Source of the DNA: an uncultured Senegalimassilia sp.
GTDB taxonomy: Bacteria; Actinomycetota; Coriobacteriia; Coriobacteriales; Eggerthellaceae
Assembly (NCBI RefSeq): GCF_934630535.1
Contig: NZ_CAKTVU010000002.1
Coordinates: forward strand, 186,001-250,000
Length of the DNA: 64,000 bases
Direction: 5' to 3'
Notes under the pieces: model-generated
Databases searched by the model: none
Seen by the model: only the letters and a program-made list of their open reading frames with translations
Told to the model about the DNA's origin: nothing
Shown: piece after piece, positions 8,789-16,197 of the stretch
Layout: the number at the start of each line of letters is the position of its first letter
Position numbering within the stretch: position 1 is the stretch's first letter
Program-made: the position numbers and the translations under genes

Positions 8789-9351
8789 CCAACCTGAAAC
8801 CTATTCGTAATGCCAATAGGCACAAGCAAACTTGATAGATACCCGAGACGACGACCCGGCGGCTGGCACCCAGCCCTCCACCCGCCACAACAACAGATAC
8901 GTCCACAAGAAGAAGGGGCGCGCAAAACCGGCAACGATTTTCCTGATGCTAGGCTGACGCAACCCCAGACATCCCCGCACTCACCGCAACAAAGCAAACA
9001 GCACAAGCTCGACCAACAACGCGGAGGATCGTACGCGAGTCCGGTCGGCCTAACGGGGGACGGGAGGCGCGGGTGCAAACCTGAAAGCGACTTCTGGGCG
9101 GTTTCGTAGATTTAGACCCCAGAATTTGACATGGTTCCCGAAATTCTGGGCGGTTTTTTCGGAGGTCTATCGAACAAACGGCCGAAATACCACCCAGAAC
9201 TCCGCAGATGGCGTCATTTTCAGGCGCCATGAGCTGCAAAACCGTCCAGAAGTTGGCTTCGCCCTTTCGGCATCCCCAGCAGTACGCCGCCAACGCGCAA
9301 CCCTGCAACTCGCAAGCAAGCGCCACGCATGGCACATGCTCTCCACACAGC
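8789..9351. other. repeat-rich intergenic region without recognisable genes
   Basis: No open frame here resembles a known protein, and the frames that exist have no good ribosome-binding site. The part 9088-9260 holds five copies of a short TTCTGG-containing motif in mixed orientations, listed separately. The left part (8789-9087) shows nothing I can assign. It sits between two genes that both run leftward on the minus strand. Confidence 0.6.
9088..9257. repeat. cluster of five short TTCTGGGCGGT-type repeats
   Basis: Copies with the core TTCTGG(G/A)(C/T)GGT and a T-rich right flank lie at 9089-9106 (+), 9112-9128 (-, more divergent), 9140-9159 (+), 9184-9201 (-) and 9236-9254 (-). Neighbouring copies in opposite orientation could pair as hairpins. 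I do not recognise the family. They could be protein-binding sites, or remnants of a small mobile element. Confidence 0.6.
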
Positions 9352-9414
9352 GTCAAAACGGGTGGGCAGCCATCACTGCCACCCACCCGCTGGGAAACGT
9401 TATCGCCTATCGCG
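9352..9414 (-). terminator. second copy of the serC terminator hairpin
   Basis: GC-rich hairpin (GCGGGTGGGTGGCAG paired with its complement) followed on the minus strand by GTTTTGAC. The whole 63-base block, including the flanking cgttatcgc(c/t)tatcgcg, is a diverged duplicate of 9481-9544. It probably acts as a back-up terminator. Confidence 0.55.
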
Positions 9415-9480
9415 TAATCGCAACGCGCAACCACGCAGCTCGCACGCAACCGCAACGCGCAGCGCGCACCAATCGGGCGG

Positions 9481-9544
9481 ACGCAAAACGGGCGGACGGC
9501 CTTTGCGGCCACCCGCCCGCTGGAAAGCGTTATCGCTTATCGCG
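9481..9544 (-). terminator. serC transcription terminator
   Basis: Directly downstream of the serC stop, the minus strand forms GGGCGGGTGGCC-GCAA-GGCCGTCCGCCC followed by GTTTTGCG. It is the nearer of two similar hairpins. The 70 bases between them are built of CGCAAC-type low-complexity sequence. Confidence 0.65.
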
Positions 9545-9547
9545 AAC

Positions 9548-10630
9548 TTACGCGTTCTCGCGCTCGAACTTGTCCATGAACTGGACCAACGCCTCGACGC
9601 CGGCCTTGGGCATGGCGTTGTAGATGCTGGCGCGCATGCCGCCGACGCTGCGATGACCCTTGATGTTCTCGATGCCCGCGGCCTTCGCCTCGGCGATGAA
9701 CTTCGCGTCCAGCTCGGGGTTGCCCGTGACGAACGGCACGTTCATGAGCGAGCGGAACTCCTTCTTCGCAGTGCCGCTGAACAGCTTGGATTGATCCAGG
9801 TAGTCGTAGAGGATGGCGGCCTTCTCCTCGTTGAGCTTCTGCATGGCCTCGAGGCCGCCCAGGCCCTTGAGCCACTGGAACACCTTGCCGCACATGTAGA
9901 TGCCGTAGCACGGCGGGGTGTTGGACAGGCTGCCGGTGTCGGCCTGCGTCTTGTAGCGCATGATGGTGGGCGTGAACGGCAGCACGTCCTCGCGGATCAG
10001 GTCGTCGCGCACGATGACGATGACCACGCCTGCCGGGCCGACGTTTTTCTGCACGCCGCCATAGATCAGACCGTACTTCGACACGTCCATGGGCTCGGAG
10101 AGGAACATGCTGGAAACGTCGGAGACCAGCGGGATGTCGCCGGTTTCGGGCAGCTTGGTGTAGCGGTTGCCGTAGACGGTCTCGTTCTGGCAGATGTAGA
10201 CGTAATCAGCGTCGGGGCTGAACGTGAGGCCGTCGACGTCGGGCACATAGGTGAAGTTCTCGTCCTCGGAGCTGGCGATGCAGCGGGCGTCGCCGTAGAG
10301 CTTGGCCTCCTTGAAGGCCTTCTTCGACCAGTTGCCCGACACGATGTAGTCGGCGACCTTGTTCTGCATGAGGTTCATGGGAATGGCCGCGAACTGCTGC
10401 GTGGCGCCGCCCTGCAGGAACAGCACGCGGTAGTTGTCGGGGATGTTCATGAGGTCGCGGATGTCCTGCTCAGCGGTCTCGATGATGCCCTTGAACGCGG
10501 CAGAGCGGTGCGACATCTCCATCACGGACATGCCGGTGCCCTGATAATCGAGCATTTCCGCGGCGGCGGAGGACAGCACCTCCTCGGGGAGCACTGCCGG
10601 ACCGGCCGAGAAATTGTACACGCGAGCCAT
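9548..10630 (-). CDS. serC: phosphoserine aminotransferase
   Basis: PLP enzyme converting 3-phosphohydroxypyruvate to phosphoserine in serine synthesis (and acting in pyridoxal synthesis in some bacteria). The 360-residue protein begins MARVYNFSAGPAVLPEEVL. GGATQQFAAIP binds the cofactor phosphate, and the Schiff-base lysine is in GGVQKNVGPAG (about residue 190). The ATG at 10630 has a strong AAGGAGG seven bases upstream; the 16 extra codons before it have no family match. It is a single-gene unit divergent from nadA. serA and serB are not in the window. Confidence 0.95.
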   Translation of the reverse strand: MARVYNFSAGPAVLPEEVLSSAAAEMLDYQGTGMSVMEMSHRSAAFKGIIETAEQDIRDLMNIPDNYRVLFLQGGATQQFAAIPMNLMQNKVADYIVSGNWSKKAFKEAKLYGDARCIASSEDENFTYVPDVDGLTFSPDADYVYICQNETVYGNRYTKLPETGDIPLVSDVSSMFLSEPMDVSKYGLIYGGVQKNVGPAGVVIVIVRDDLIREDVLPFTPTIMRYKTQADTGSLSNTPPCYGIYMCGKVFQWLKGLGGLEAMQKLNEEKAAILYDYLDQSKLFSGTAKKEFRSLMNVPFVTGNPELDAKFIAEAKAAGIENIKGHRSVGGMRASIYNAMPKAGVEALVQFMDKFERENA

Positions 10631-10837
10631 GCTGAACCTCCTTGGGTTGACTAATGGGATGCAGCGCGCCCGCAACACGCGGGTCGGCGCCGGACGCGGG
10701 ACGCAAGCGCGTTCCGCACCGACTCAGTATGGCCCTTTCGCATGTTGAACCTACCGGCGATACGGGATTTGCAGGCAAACGGCGAAGGCGCTCCGCGGGC
10801 GGCGGGCCGCCGCCCGCGCACATGGAGAAACGATGGG

Positions 10838-10869
10838 AACTTTACAGCTGTCAAGTCAGCTGTAAAGTT
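10838..10869. promoter_or_regulatory. probable NiaR operator upstream of nadA
   Basis: Perfect inverted repeat with 13-bp arms AACTTTACAGCTG / CAGCTGTAAAGTT around TCAAGT. The centre TTACAGCTGTCAAG resembles the TTACA-N-GTGTC type palindromes I recall for NiaR sites in Firmicutes. It lies 49 bp before the nadA start, just upstream of a CATACT possible -10 at 10875-10880. The repressor gene niaR is the last gene of the same operon, so autoregulated repression by nicotinic acid is the simplest model. Confidence 0.7.
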
Positions 10870-10918
10870 TTGCGGCATACTGCAGCGTCAAATAACCGCA
10901 CGGAAGCATGGAGCGAAC

Positions 10919-11917
10919 ATGAGCGAGCAGGGCATCGAAAACAACGCAGGGCAAACCGGCGCAGGCGCGCAGACGGCAAGCGCAGCCGAGTCCATCGCAG
11001 CGCTGACCCAGGAAATAGCGCAGCTGAAAGAGCAACGCGATGCCGTGATCTTGGCGCACTACTACGTGCCGCCCGAGGTGCAGGCCGCTGCCGACTACGT
11101 CGGCGATAGCTTCGCCTTGGCGAAACTGGCCGTCGACCTGCCGCAACAGACCATCGTGCTGTGCGGCGTGGAGTTCATGGGCGAATCGGCGAAGCTGCTC
11201 AATCCGGACAAGACCGTGCTTTTGCCCGAGCCCGCCGCCGACTGCCCCATGGCGCACATGATCAGCAAGCCCGATATCGACCGCGTGCGCGCCGAATACG
11301 GCGACGACCTGGCCGTCGTGTGCTACGTCAACTCCACCGCCGAGGCGAAGACCTGGTCCGACGTGTGCGTGACCTCCTCGAACGCCGTGAAGATCTGCAG
11401 CAACCTGCCGCAGCGCAACATCCTGTTCATCCCCGACATGAACCTGGGCCGCTACGTGGCTAGCCAGCTGCCCGACAAGAACGTCATCCTGAACAAGGGT
11501 TATTGCCCGCGCCACATGACCATCAGCGTGGAGCAGATCATCGACCTGGAGGAAGCCCACCCCGACGCCGTGGTCATGGCGCACCCCGAGTGCCCGGCCG
11601 ACGTACTCGCCGAGGCCGACTTCATCGGGTCGACGAAGGGCATGATCGAGCACGCCGCCGCATCGGACGCGCAGGAGTTCATCGTGTGCACCGTGGTCGG
11701 CATCATCCGCGAGCTCGAGCTGCGCACGCAAGGCACGGGCAAGCGCTTCCACTTCCCCGCCACCACGCCGCGCTGCGAGAACATGGACCTGGTCACGCTG
11801 CCGAAGCTGGCCGCATGCCTGCGCAACCCCGCCCCGTACGAGGTGCACGTCGGCGACGAGCTGGCCCCCGCGGCGCGTCTGACGCTCGAGCGCATGCTGG
11901 AGTACGCGGCAAAGTAG
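10919..11917 (+). CDS. nadA: quinolinate synthase NadA
   Basis: Condenses iminoaspartate (from NadB) with dihydroxyacetone phosphate to quinolinate, using a [4Fe-4S] cluster. The 332-residue protein has ILAHYYVPPEVQ, DYVGDSFALA, the cysteine-bearing LCGVEFMGE, CYVNSTAE, AHPECPADV and TTPRCENM, covering the expected cluster ligands. ATG 10919 is chosen for GGAG five bases upstream and because the operator palindrome lies further upstream. The first 30 residues (Ala/Gln/Thr-rich) are not conserved. First gene of nadA-nadB-nadC-niaR. Confidence 0.95.
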   Translation: MSEQGIENNAGQTGAGAQTASAAESIAALTQEIAQLKEQRDAVILAHYYVPPEVQAAADYVGDSFALAKLAVDLPQQTIVLCGVEFMGESAKLLNPDKTVLLPEPAADCPMAHMISKPDIDRVRAEYGDDLAVVCYVNSTAEAKTWSDVCVTSSNAVKICSNLPQRNILFIPDMNLGRYVASQLPDKNVILNKGYCPRHMTISVEQIIDLEEAHPDAVVMAHPECPADVLAEADFIGSTKGMIEHAAASDAQEFIVCTVVGIIRELELRTQGTGKRFHFPATTPRCENMDLVTLPKLAACLRNPAPYEVHVGDELAPAARLTLERMLEYAAK

Positions 11918-11926
11918 GTGGCGAAT

Positions 11927-13552
11927 ATGAGCGAAGAGAACGAATTTGCTGGCGAAATGGCCGCTGCACCTGCGGAAACGGCGGTAGCAGATGCGATTTG
12001 CGCGCATGCCGGTGACCGATTGCAACCGACATGCGACGGCGCCGCCGGGGTGCGCGATATCGCCTGCGACGTGGTCATCGTCGGCTGCGGCGTGGCGGGG
12101 CTGTACTGCGCGCTCAACCTTCCCTCCACGCTTTCCGTGGTGATGTTGGCGAAGACGACCGTGGACGAATGCGACTCCATGCTGGCGCAAGGCGGCATCT
12201 GCGTGCAGCACGACGACGCCGACTACGCGCCCTTCTTCGAGGACACCCTACGCGCGGGCCATTACGAGAACCGCTGCGAAAGCGTGGATTTGATGATCCG
12301 CGCAAGCCGCAGCATCATCTCCGACCTGGTGAAACGCGGCGTTGACTTCGAGCGCGACCAGGCAGACAACCTGCGCTACACCCGCGAGGGCGCGCACAGC
12401 CGCCCGCGCATCTGCTTCCACAGCGACATCACCGGCGACGAGATAACCTCCACGCTGCTGGCCCGCGTACGCGAGCTGCCCAACGTCCGCATCCTCGAGC
12501 ACACCTGCATGGACGACATCCTGGTCGCACGAGACGGCGGCGAGCCCCGTCAGCCGCAGAGGCGCTGCTGCGGCGTCCTCGCGCACACCGCCGATGGGGC
12601 GCAGCTGCGCATCTTCGCAGGTCAGACGCTTTGGGCCTGCGGCGGCATAGGCGGCACGTACCCGCGCTCCACCAACTTCCCCAGCCTTACCGGCGACGCG
12701 TGCGCCATCGCCGCGCGCCACGGCATCGCCCTCGAGCACATGGACTACGTGCAGATCCATCCCACCTCCCTGTACTCGACGCAGCCGGGCCGGGCGTTTC
12801 TGATCTCGGAATCGTGCCGCGGCGAAGGGGCGGTCCTGCTCGATGCTGACGGGCGGCGCTTCACCGACGAGCTGCAGCCGCGCGACGTGGTGAGCGCGGC
12901 CATATATCGGCAGATGGCCGCAGAAGGCTCGGATTACGTGCGCCTTTCTTTCGCCAACGTGCCGAAAGACGAGGTCACAGGGCACTTCAAAAACATCTAC
13001 AAGCGTTGCCTGGAAGAAGGGTTCGACATCACGCGCGAGCCCATCCCCGTCGTGCCCGCGCAGCACTACTTCATGGGCGGCGTGCGGGTGGACCGCAACA
13101 GCGCCACGGACATGCCGGGGCTCTACGCTGCCGGCGAGACCAGCTGCAACGGCGTGCACGGGAAGAACCGCCTGGCCAGCAACTCGCTGCTCGAGGCGCT
13201 CGTGTTCGCCCAGCGCGCCGCGTGGGATATGTGCCGCAAGCTGGGCGTGAAGGCGCCCGTCGCGCAAACCTACCCCGAGCAACCCTGCGACACCGATGCG
13301 CAGGCATACGAGCGCCTCTGCGCCGAAGCCGAGCGCAAAACCCGCGAAAACGCGGCGCAAAGCAAGCCGCAAAACGCAACGCAAACCTGCCCGCAAAACG
13401 CGATGCAATGCGAGTCGCAAACCAGCCCGCATAACGCTGGGCAAACCAGGCCTCAAACCTGCCTGCAAAACGCAACGCAAACCTGCCCGCAAAACCCTTC
13501 CCCGTCCGATACCGATCGCACCGCAAGCTCCAAGGAGGTCGTTTGCGCATGA
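11927..13552 (+). CDS. nadB: L-aspartate oxidase NadB, with atypical low-complexity C-terminus
   Basis: FAD enzyme oxidising L-aspartate to iminoaspartate for NadA. The N-terminal Rossmann motif VVIVGCGVAGLYCA, MLAQGGICV, RICFHSDITGDE, HPTSLYST and the flavin-site HGKNRLASNSLLEAL are all present. After about residue 465 the usual helical C-terminal domain is not visible. Instead about 75 residues are Gln/Asn/Thr/Pro/Cys-rich, with repeats such as PQNATQTCPQN, encoded by a CCGCAAAACGCAACGCAAACC-type iteration. The ATG at 11927 has AGGTGG upstream; a GTG at 11918 is possible. Its stop overlaps the nadC start (ATGA). Activity probably rests on the intact oxidase domain. Confidence 0.9.
   Translation: MSEENEFAGEMAAAPAETAVADAICAHAGDRLQPTCDGAAGVRDIACDVVIVGCGVAGLYCALNLPSTLSVVMLAKTTVDECDSMLAQGGICVQHDDADYAPFFEDTLRAGHYENRCESVDLMIRASRSIISDLVKRGVDFERDQADNLRYTREGAHSRPRICFHSDITGDEITSTLLARVRELPNVRILEHTCMDDILVARDGGEPRQPQRRCCGVLAHTADGAQLRIFAGQTLWACGGIGGTYPRSTNFPSLTGDACAIAARHGIALEHMDYVQIHPTSLYSTQPGRAFLISESCRGEGAVLLDADGRRFTDELQPRDVVSAAIYRQMAAEGSDYVRLSFANVPKDEVTGHFKNIYKRCLEEGFDITREPIPVVPAQHYFMGGVRVDRNSATDMPGLYAAGETSCNGVHGKNRLASNSLLEALVFAQRAAWDMCRKLGVKAPVAQTYPEQPCDTDAQAYERLCAEAERKTRENAAQSKPQNATQTCPQNAMQCESQTSPHNAGQTRPQTCLQNATQTCPQNPSPSDTDRTASSKEVVCA
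13340..13500 (+). repeat. degenerate minisatellite inside the 3' end of nadB
   Basis: Irregular tandem iteration of a roughly 24-base word CCGCAAAACGCAACGCAAAC followed by CTGC; near-exact copies are at 13369-13392 and 13462-13485 with diverged copies between. It is translated in frame as the NadB tail. The same words recur in the niaR linker and, reversed, upstream of ispH. Confidence 0.65.
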
Positions 13553-14463
13553 ACCCCATCACGCTGACAACCGTGGCCGAGCCGCTCATCCGCCAGGCGC
13601 TGGCCGAGGACATCACCAACGAGGACGTGTCCACCGCCGCCATCATGCCCGACGCGCGCCCCGCCGCCGTTGACCTCATCGCGAAGGCCGATGGCGTGCT
13701 GTGCGGCCTCGACGTGTTCGAGCGCACGTTCGCCATCTTGGACCCCGAGACGCGCGTCCAGCGCTTCGCCGCGGACGGCGACAGCGTTTGCGCAGGCCAA
13801 ACGCTTGCAACGGTAACCGGCGACGTGCGCGTGCTGCTGTCGGGCGAACGCGTGGCGCTGAACTACCTGCAGCGCATGAGCGGCATCGCCACCTACACGC
13901 ACCGCGTGGCCGCACTTCTCGAGGGCAGCGCCACCCAGCTGGTGGACACGCGCAAGACCACGCCGAACATGCGCGTGTTCGAGAAGGAGGCCGTCAAGTG
14001 TGGCGGCGGCCGCAACCACCGCTACAACCTCTCCGACGGGGTGCTGCTGAAGGACAACCACATAGCCGCAGCGGGCGGCGTGCGCGAAGCCATCGAGGCC
14101 GCCCGCGCCTATGCGCCCTTCGTGCGCGAGATTGAAGTGGAGTGCGAGACGTTCGCGCAGGTCGAGGAGGCCATCGCCGCCGGCGCCGACATCATCATGC
14201 TCGACAACATGGATCATGACGCCATGGCGGCAGCCGTCGCGTTCATCGATGGGCGCGCAAAGACCGAGTGCTCCGGCAACATCGACGCGCACAACGTTCA
14301 GGCTATCGCCGACCTGGGCATCGACTTCGTGTCCAGCGGTGCGCTCACCCACTCGGCGCCCATCCTGGACGTGTCCATGAAGCACCTGCGCATGCTGGAC
14401 GAAGCCGCCGCTGCTGACGGCGATGCACCGGTCACCGATATCAACCGTGAAAGCGGGCAGTAG
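13549..14463 (+). CDS. nadC: nicotinate-nucleotide pyrophosphorylase (quinolinate phosphoribosyltransferase)
   Basis: Converts quinolinate and PRPP to nicotinate mononucleotide, completing de novo NAD ring synthesis. The 304-residue protein shows EDITNEDVST, RVALNYLQRMSGIAT, the substrate-binding DTRKTTPNMR and GGGRNHRYNLSD, LLKDNH, and the phosphate-binding C-terminal barrel strand DFVSSGALTH. ATG 13549 is favoured (AAGGAGG at 13532-13538); a TTG two codons earlier is less likely. It overlaps the nadB stop by 4 bases and is followed 2 bp later by niaR. Confidence 0.95.
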   Translation: MNPITLTTVAEPLIRQALAEDITNEDVSTAAIMPDARPAAVDLIAKADGVLCGLDVFERTFAILDPETRVQRFAADGDSVCAGQTLATVTGDVRVLLSGERVALNYLQRMSGIATYTHRVAALLEGSATQLVDTRKTTPNMRVFEKEAVKCGGGRNHRYNLSDGVLLKDNHIAAAGGVREAIEAARAYAPFVREIEVECETFAQVEEAIAAGADIIMLDNMDHDAMAAAVAFIDGRAKTECSGNIDAHNVQAIADLGIDFVSSGALTHSAPILDVSMKHLRMLDEAAAADGDAPVTDINRESGQ

Positions 14464-14465
14464 CT

Positions 14466-15074
14466 ATGACAACGAAATCCGAGGTCAGGCGTGCGTCGCT
14501 GCTCGATGCGCTTCGATGCGCCGACGAGCCGGTATCTGGCGGCCAGCTTGCAAGCACCCTTAACGTCAGCCGGCAGATCATCGTGCAGGACATCGCGCTG
14601 CTGCGCGAGGCGGGCGCAAACATCGTGGCAACCACGAAGGGCTACGTGTTGGCGGATGCCGCGCAAACCGCAGCTCAAAACACAACGCAAACCATGACGC
14701 AAAATGCCGCGGAGCAACCGGCGGCACGCCTTGACGAGCCGGCCCGCACGTTCAAGCTGCACCACGAGGTCGAGCAAACCAGGGACGAGCTGCAAACTAT
14801 CATCGCGCTCGGCGGGCGCGTGCACAACGTGTCCATCAGCCATCGCGCCTACGGCCGCATCACCGCGCCTTTGGAGGTCGCAAACCAGGCGGATATCGAG
14901 CGCTTCATCAACGATATCGAAAGCGGGAAATCCTCGCCGCTGAGCACCGCCACCTCGGGATACCACTATCACCTGGTATCGGCGCCAAGCGACGAGGTGC
15001 TCGAAGCCATCGGCCGAGCGCTCGCCGACAAGGGCTTCCTAGCCCCGCTGCTCCCCCACGAGCAGGAAGCGTAA
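14466..15074 (+). CDS. niaR: NiaR-family transcriptional repressor (HTH plus 3H domain)
   Basis: Likely nicotinic-acid-responsive repressor of NAD synthesis. The N-terminus is a winged helix (ASLLDALRCADEPVSGGQLA, NVSRQIIVQDIALLREAG, about residues 10-60). The C-terminal 3H domain shows the histidines that name it: KLHHEVEQT, VSISHRAYGRI and GYHYHLV. Between the two lies a 25-residue Ala/Gln/Thr-rich linker (about 65-90) encoded by the same CGCAAAACC-type sequence found in nadB. Position at the end of the nad operon and the palindrome before nadA support an autoregulatory role. Confidence 0.9.
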   Translation: MTTKSEVRRASLLDALRCADEPVSGGQLASTLNVSRQIIVQDIALLREAGANIVATTKGYVLADAAQTAAQNTTQTMTQNAAEQPAARLDEPARTFKLHHEVEQTRDELQTIIALGGRVHNVSISHRAYGRITAPLEVANQADIERFINDIESGKSSPLSTATSGYHYHLVSAPSDEVLEAIGRALADKGFLAPLLPHEQEA

Positions 15075-15142
15075 GGAGGCAGTCGCCCGCGTCGGGCGCA
15101 TCCTTCGCCGTCCACATCGCGCAATTCGTTCCCCAAAAACCA

Positions 15143-15180
15143 AAAGCGGGGACGATACCCATATCATCCCCGCTTCACCA
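15143..15180 (-). terminator. terminator of the FHA/kinase operon
   Basis: A strong AAGCGGGGA/TCCCCGCTT hairpin with partial extension through its centre. On the minus strand it is followed by TTTTGGTTTTTGG, fitting termination of the leftward operon ending at 15212. It may also stop rightward reading from niaR. A second GC hairpin (ACACGCCGGC-gttgca-GCCGGCGTGT) lies at 15184-15209. Confidence 0.65.
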
Positions 15181-15211
15181 TCGACACGCCGGCGTTGCAG
15201 CCGGCGTGTTG

Positions 15212-16192
15212 CTATTCCCAGCTTTCCGGCATGCCCTCTATCAGCATGAACCGGGTCGATCCGGCCAAAACCAGCTCGTCGCCAGCATGCACTTCGACCG
15301 GTTCCGCACATGCGGAAGCACCCGCACGCGCCGGCTCCACCACCGTCTCGGAGCCGTCTTCGCCGCTGATCAGCACGGTGCCGTTGGAGCTTCCCAGTCC
15401 CTGGACACACCACCGGCCAGCCTCGTTGCACCAAACGCGCAGATGATGGCCCGACACATCGGGCTCCACGTCGTTGATGTCGTCGGGCCCCAAGGCCAGC
15501 GCGCCGATCTCCACGCCGTCGGACAGCGGCTGCACCCAGTGCAAACCCCCCGAAACCAGGCCTCCCACCATGCGCAGCAGGCCCAACGCCTGCGCCTGCT
15601 CGCGCGGGTCGGCGGACGGCGCGTCAGGCTGCTCGGAGTCCATGACGTACGCAGGAACGGTTTCCAGCCTTCCGCCGTGCACCGTCTTCACGTAATCGAG
15701 CACGTAGGCGCACGCGCGCTTCACGTTTGCGCTGCATCCCGCCGCCACAAACAGCACCATGGCCAGCTCGGCGCGCTCCTCCACGCTGTAGCCCGCACCT
15801 CGCGCCAGGCGTTCCAGCACGTTGCGATACAACGCCAGGTCCTGATGGCACTCGCGCAGCGCCTGCTTCATAAGCGCGCCGCCCTGGTCCGTGACCAGCG
15901 ACAACGCCTCATCAGCCGACAAGCCCTTCCCGTCGCGGGAGCGCAGGCGCGCCGAGACGCGAAGCGCTGCCACGCCCCAGTCGCAAAAGTAGCGGTCCTG
16001 CAGCGAGCCCACAGGGGCGTGCACGATGAAGCGCGACACCCACGTGCGATCATCGCAACGCGACAGCGGGCTTTTGCCGTCGGCAAGCGGGCGGCCGGAC
16101 AGCACCAGGCGCGCCAGGTCCTTATGGCTGATGCCGCCATAGCGTTTCATGGTCTCGAACAAGGCGCCACACGGCGTCAACTCCGTTGCCAT
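15212..16192 (-). CDS. FHA domain-containing protein
   Basis: A 326-residue protein with a C-terminal forkhead-associated domain (about 225-320): HHLRVWCNEAGRW and GLGSSNGTVL are the phosphothreonine-binding signature. The first 220 residues are helical and contain GGALMKQALRECHQD and AELAMVLFVAAGCSAN; I recognise no family there. It follows the kinase gene by 5 bp and is probably co-transcribed. A kinase plus an FHA reader suggests a phosphothreonine signalling pair. ATG 16192 was chosen because upstream sequence is the end of the kinase gene in another frame, and GAGG precedes it. Confidence 0.8.
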   Translation of the reverse strand: MATELTPCGALFETMKRYGGISHKDLARLVLSGRPLADGKSPLSRCDDRTWVSRFIVHAPVGSLQDRYFCDWGVAALRVSARLRSRDGKGLSADEALSLVTDQGGALMKQALRECHQDLALYRNVLERLARGAGYSVEERAELAMVLFVAAGCSANVKRACAYVLDYVKTVHGGRLETVPAYVMDSEQPDAPSADPREQAQALGLLRMVGGLVSGGLHWVQPLSDGVEIGALALGPDDINDVEPDVSGHHLRVWCNEAGRWCVQGLGSSNGTVLISGEDGSETVVEPARAGASACAEPVEVHAGDELVLAGSTRFMLIEGMPESWE

Positions 16193-16197
16193 CTGCC

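Noticed and set aside
6335..8797. Plus-strand frame of 820 codons across scpB, scpA and the M50 gene
   Set aside because: It is a composition artefact: three well-recognised genes occupy the opposite strand with proper start sites.
8949..9512. Minus-strand 187-codon frame in the gap before serC
   Set aside because: It runs through the short repeats and a terminator, is Cys/Arg-rich, and has no ribosome-binding site.
13340..13500. Possible CRISPR array in the 3' end of nadB
   Set aside because: Repeats are degenerate, have no constant spacer length, stay in the nadB frame, and no cas gene is nearby.
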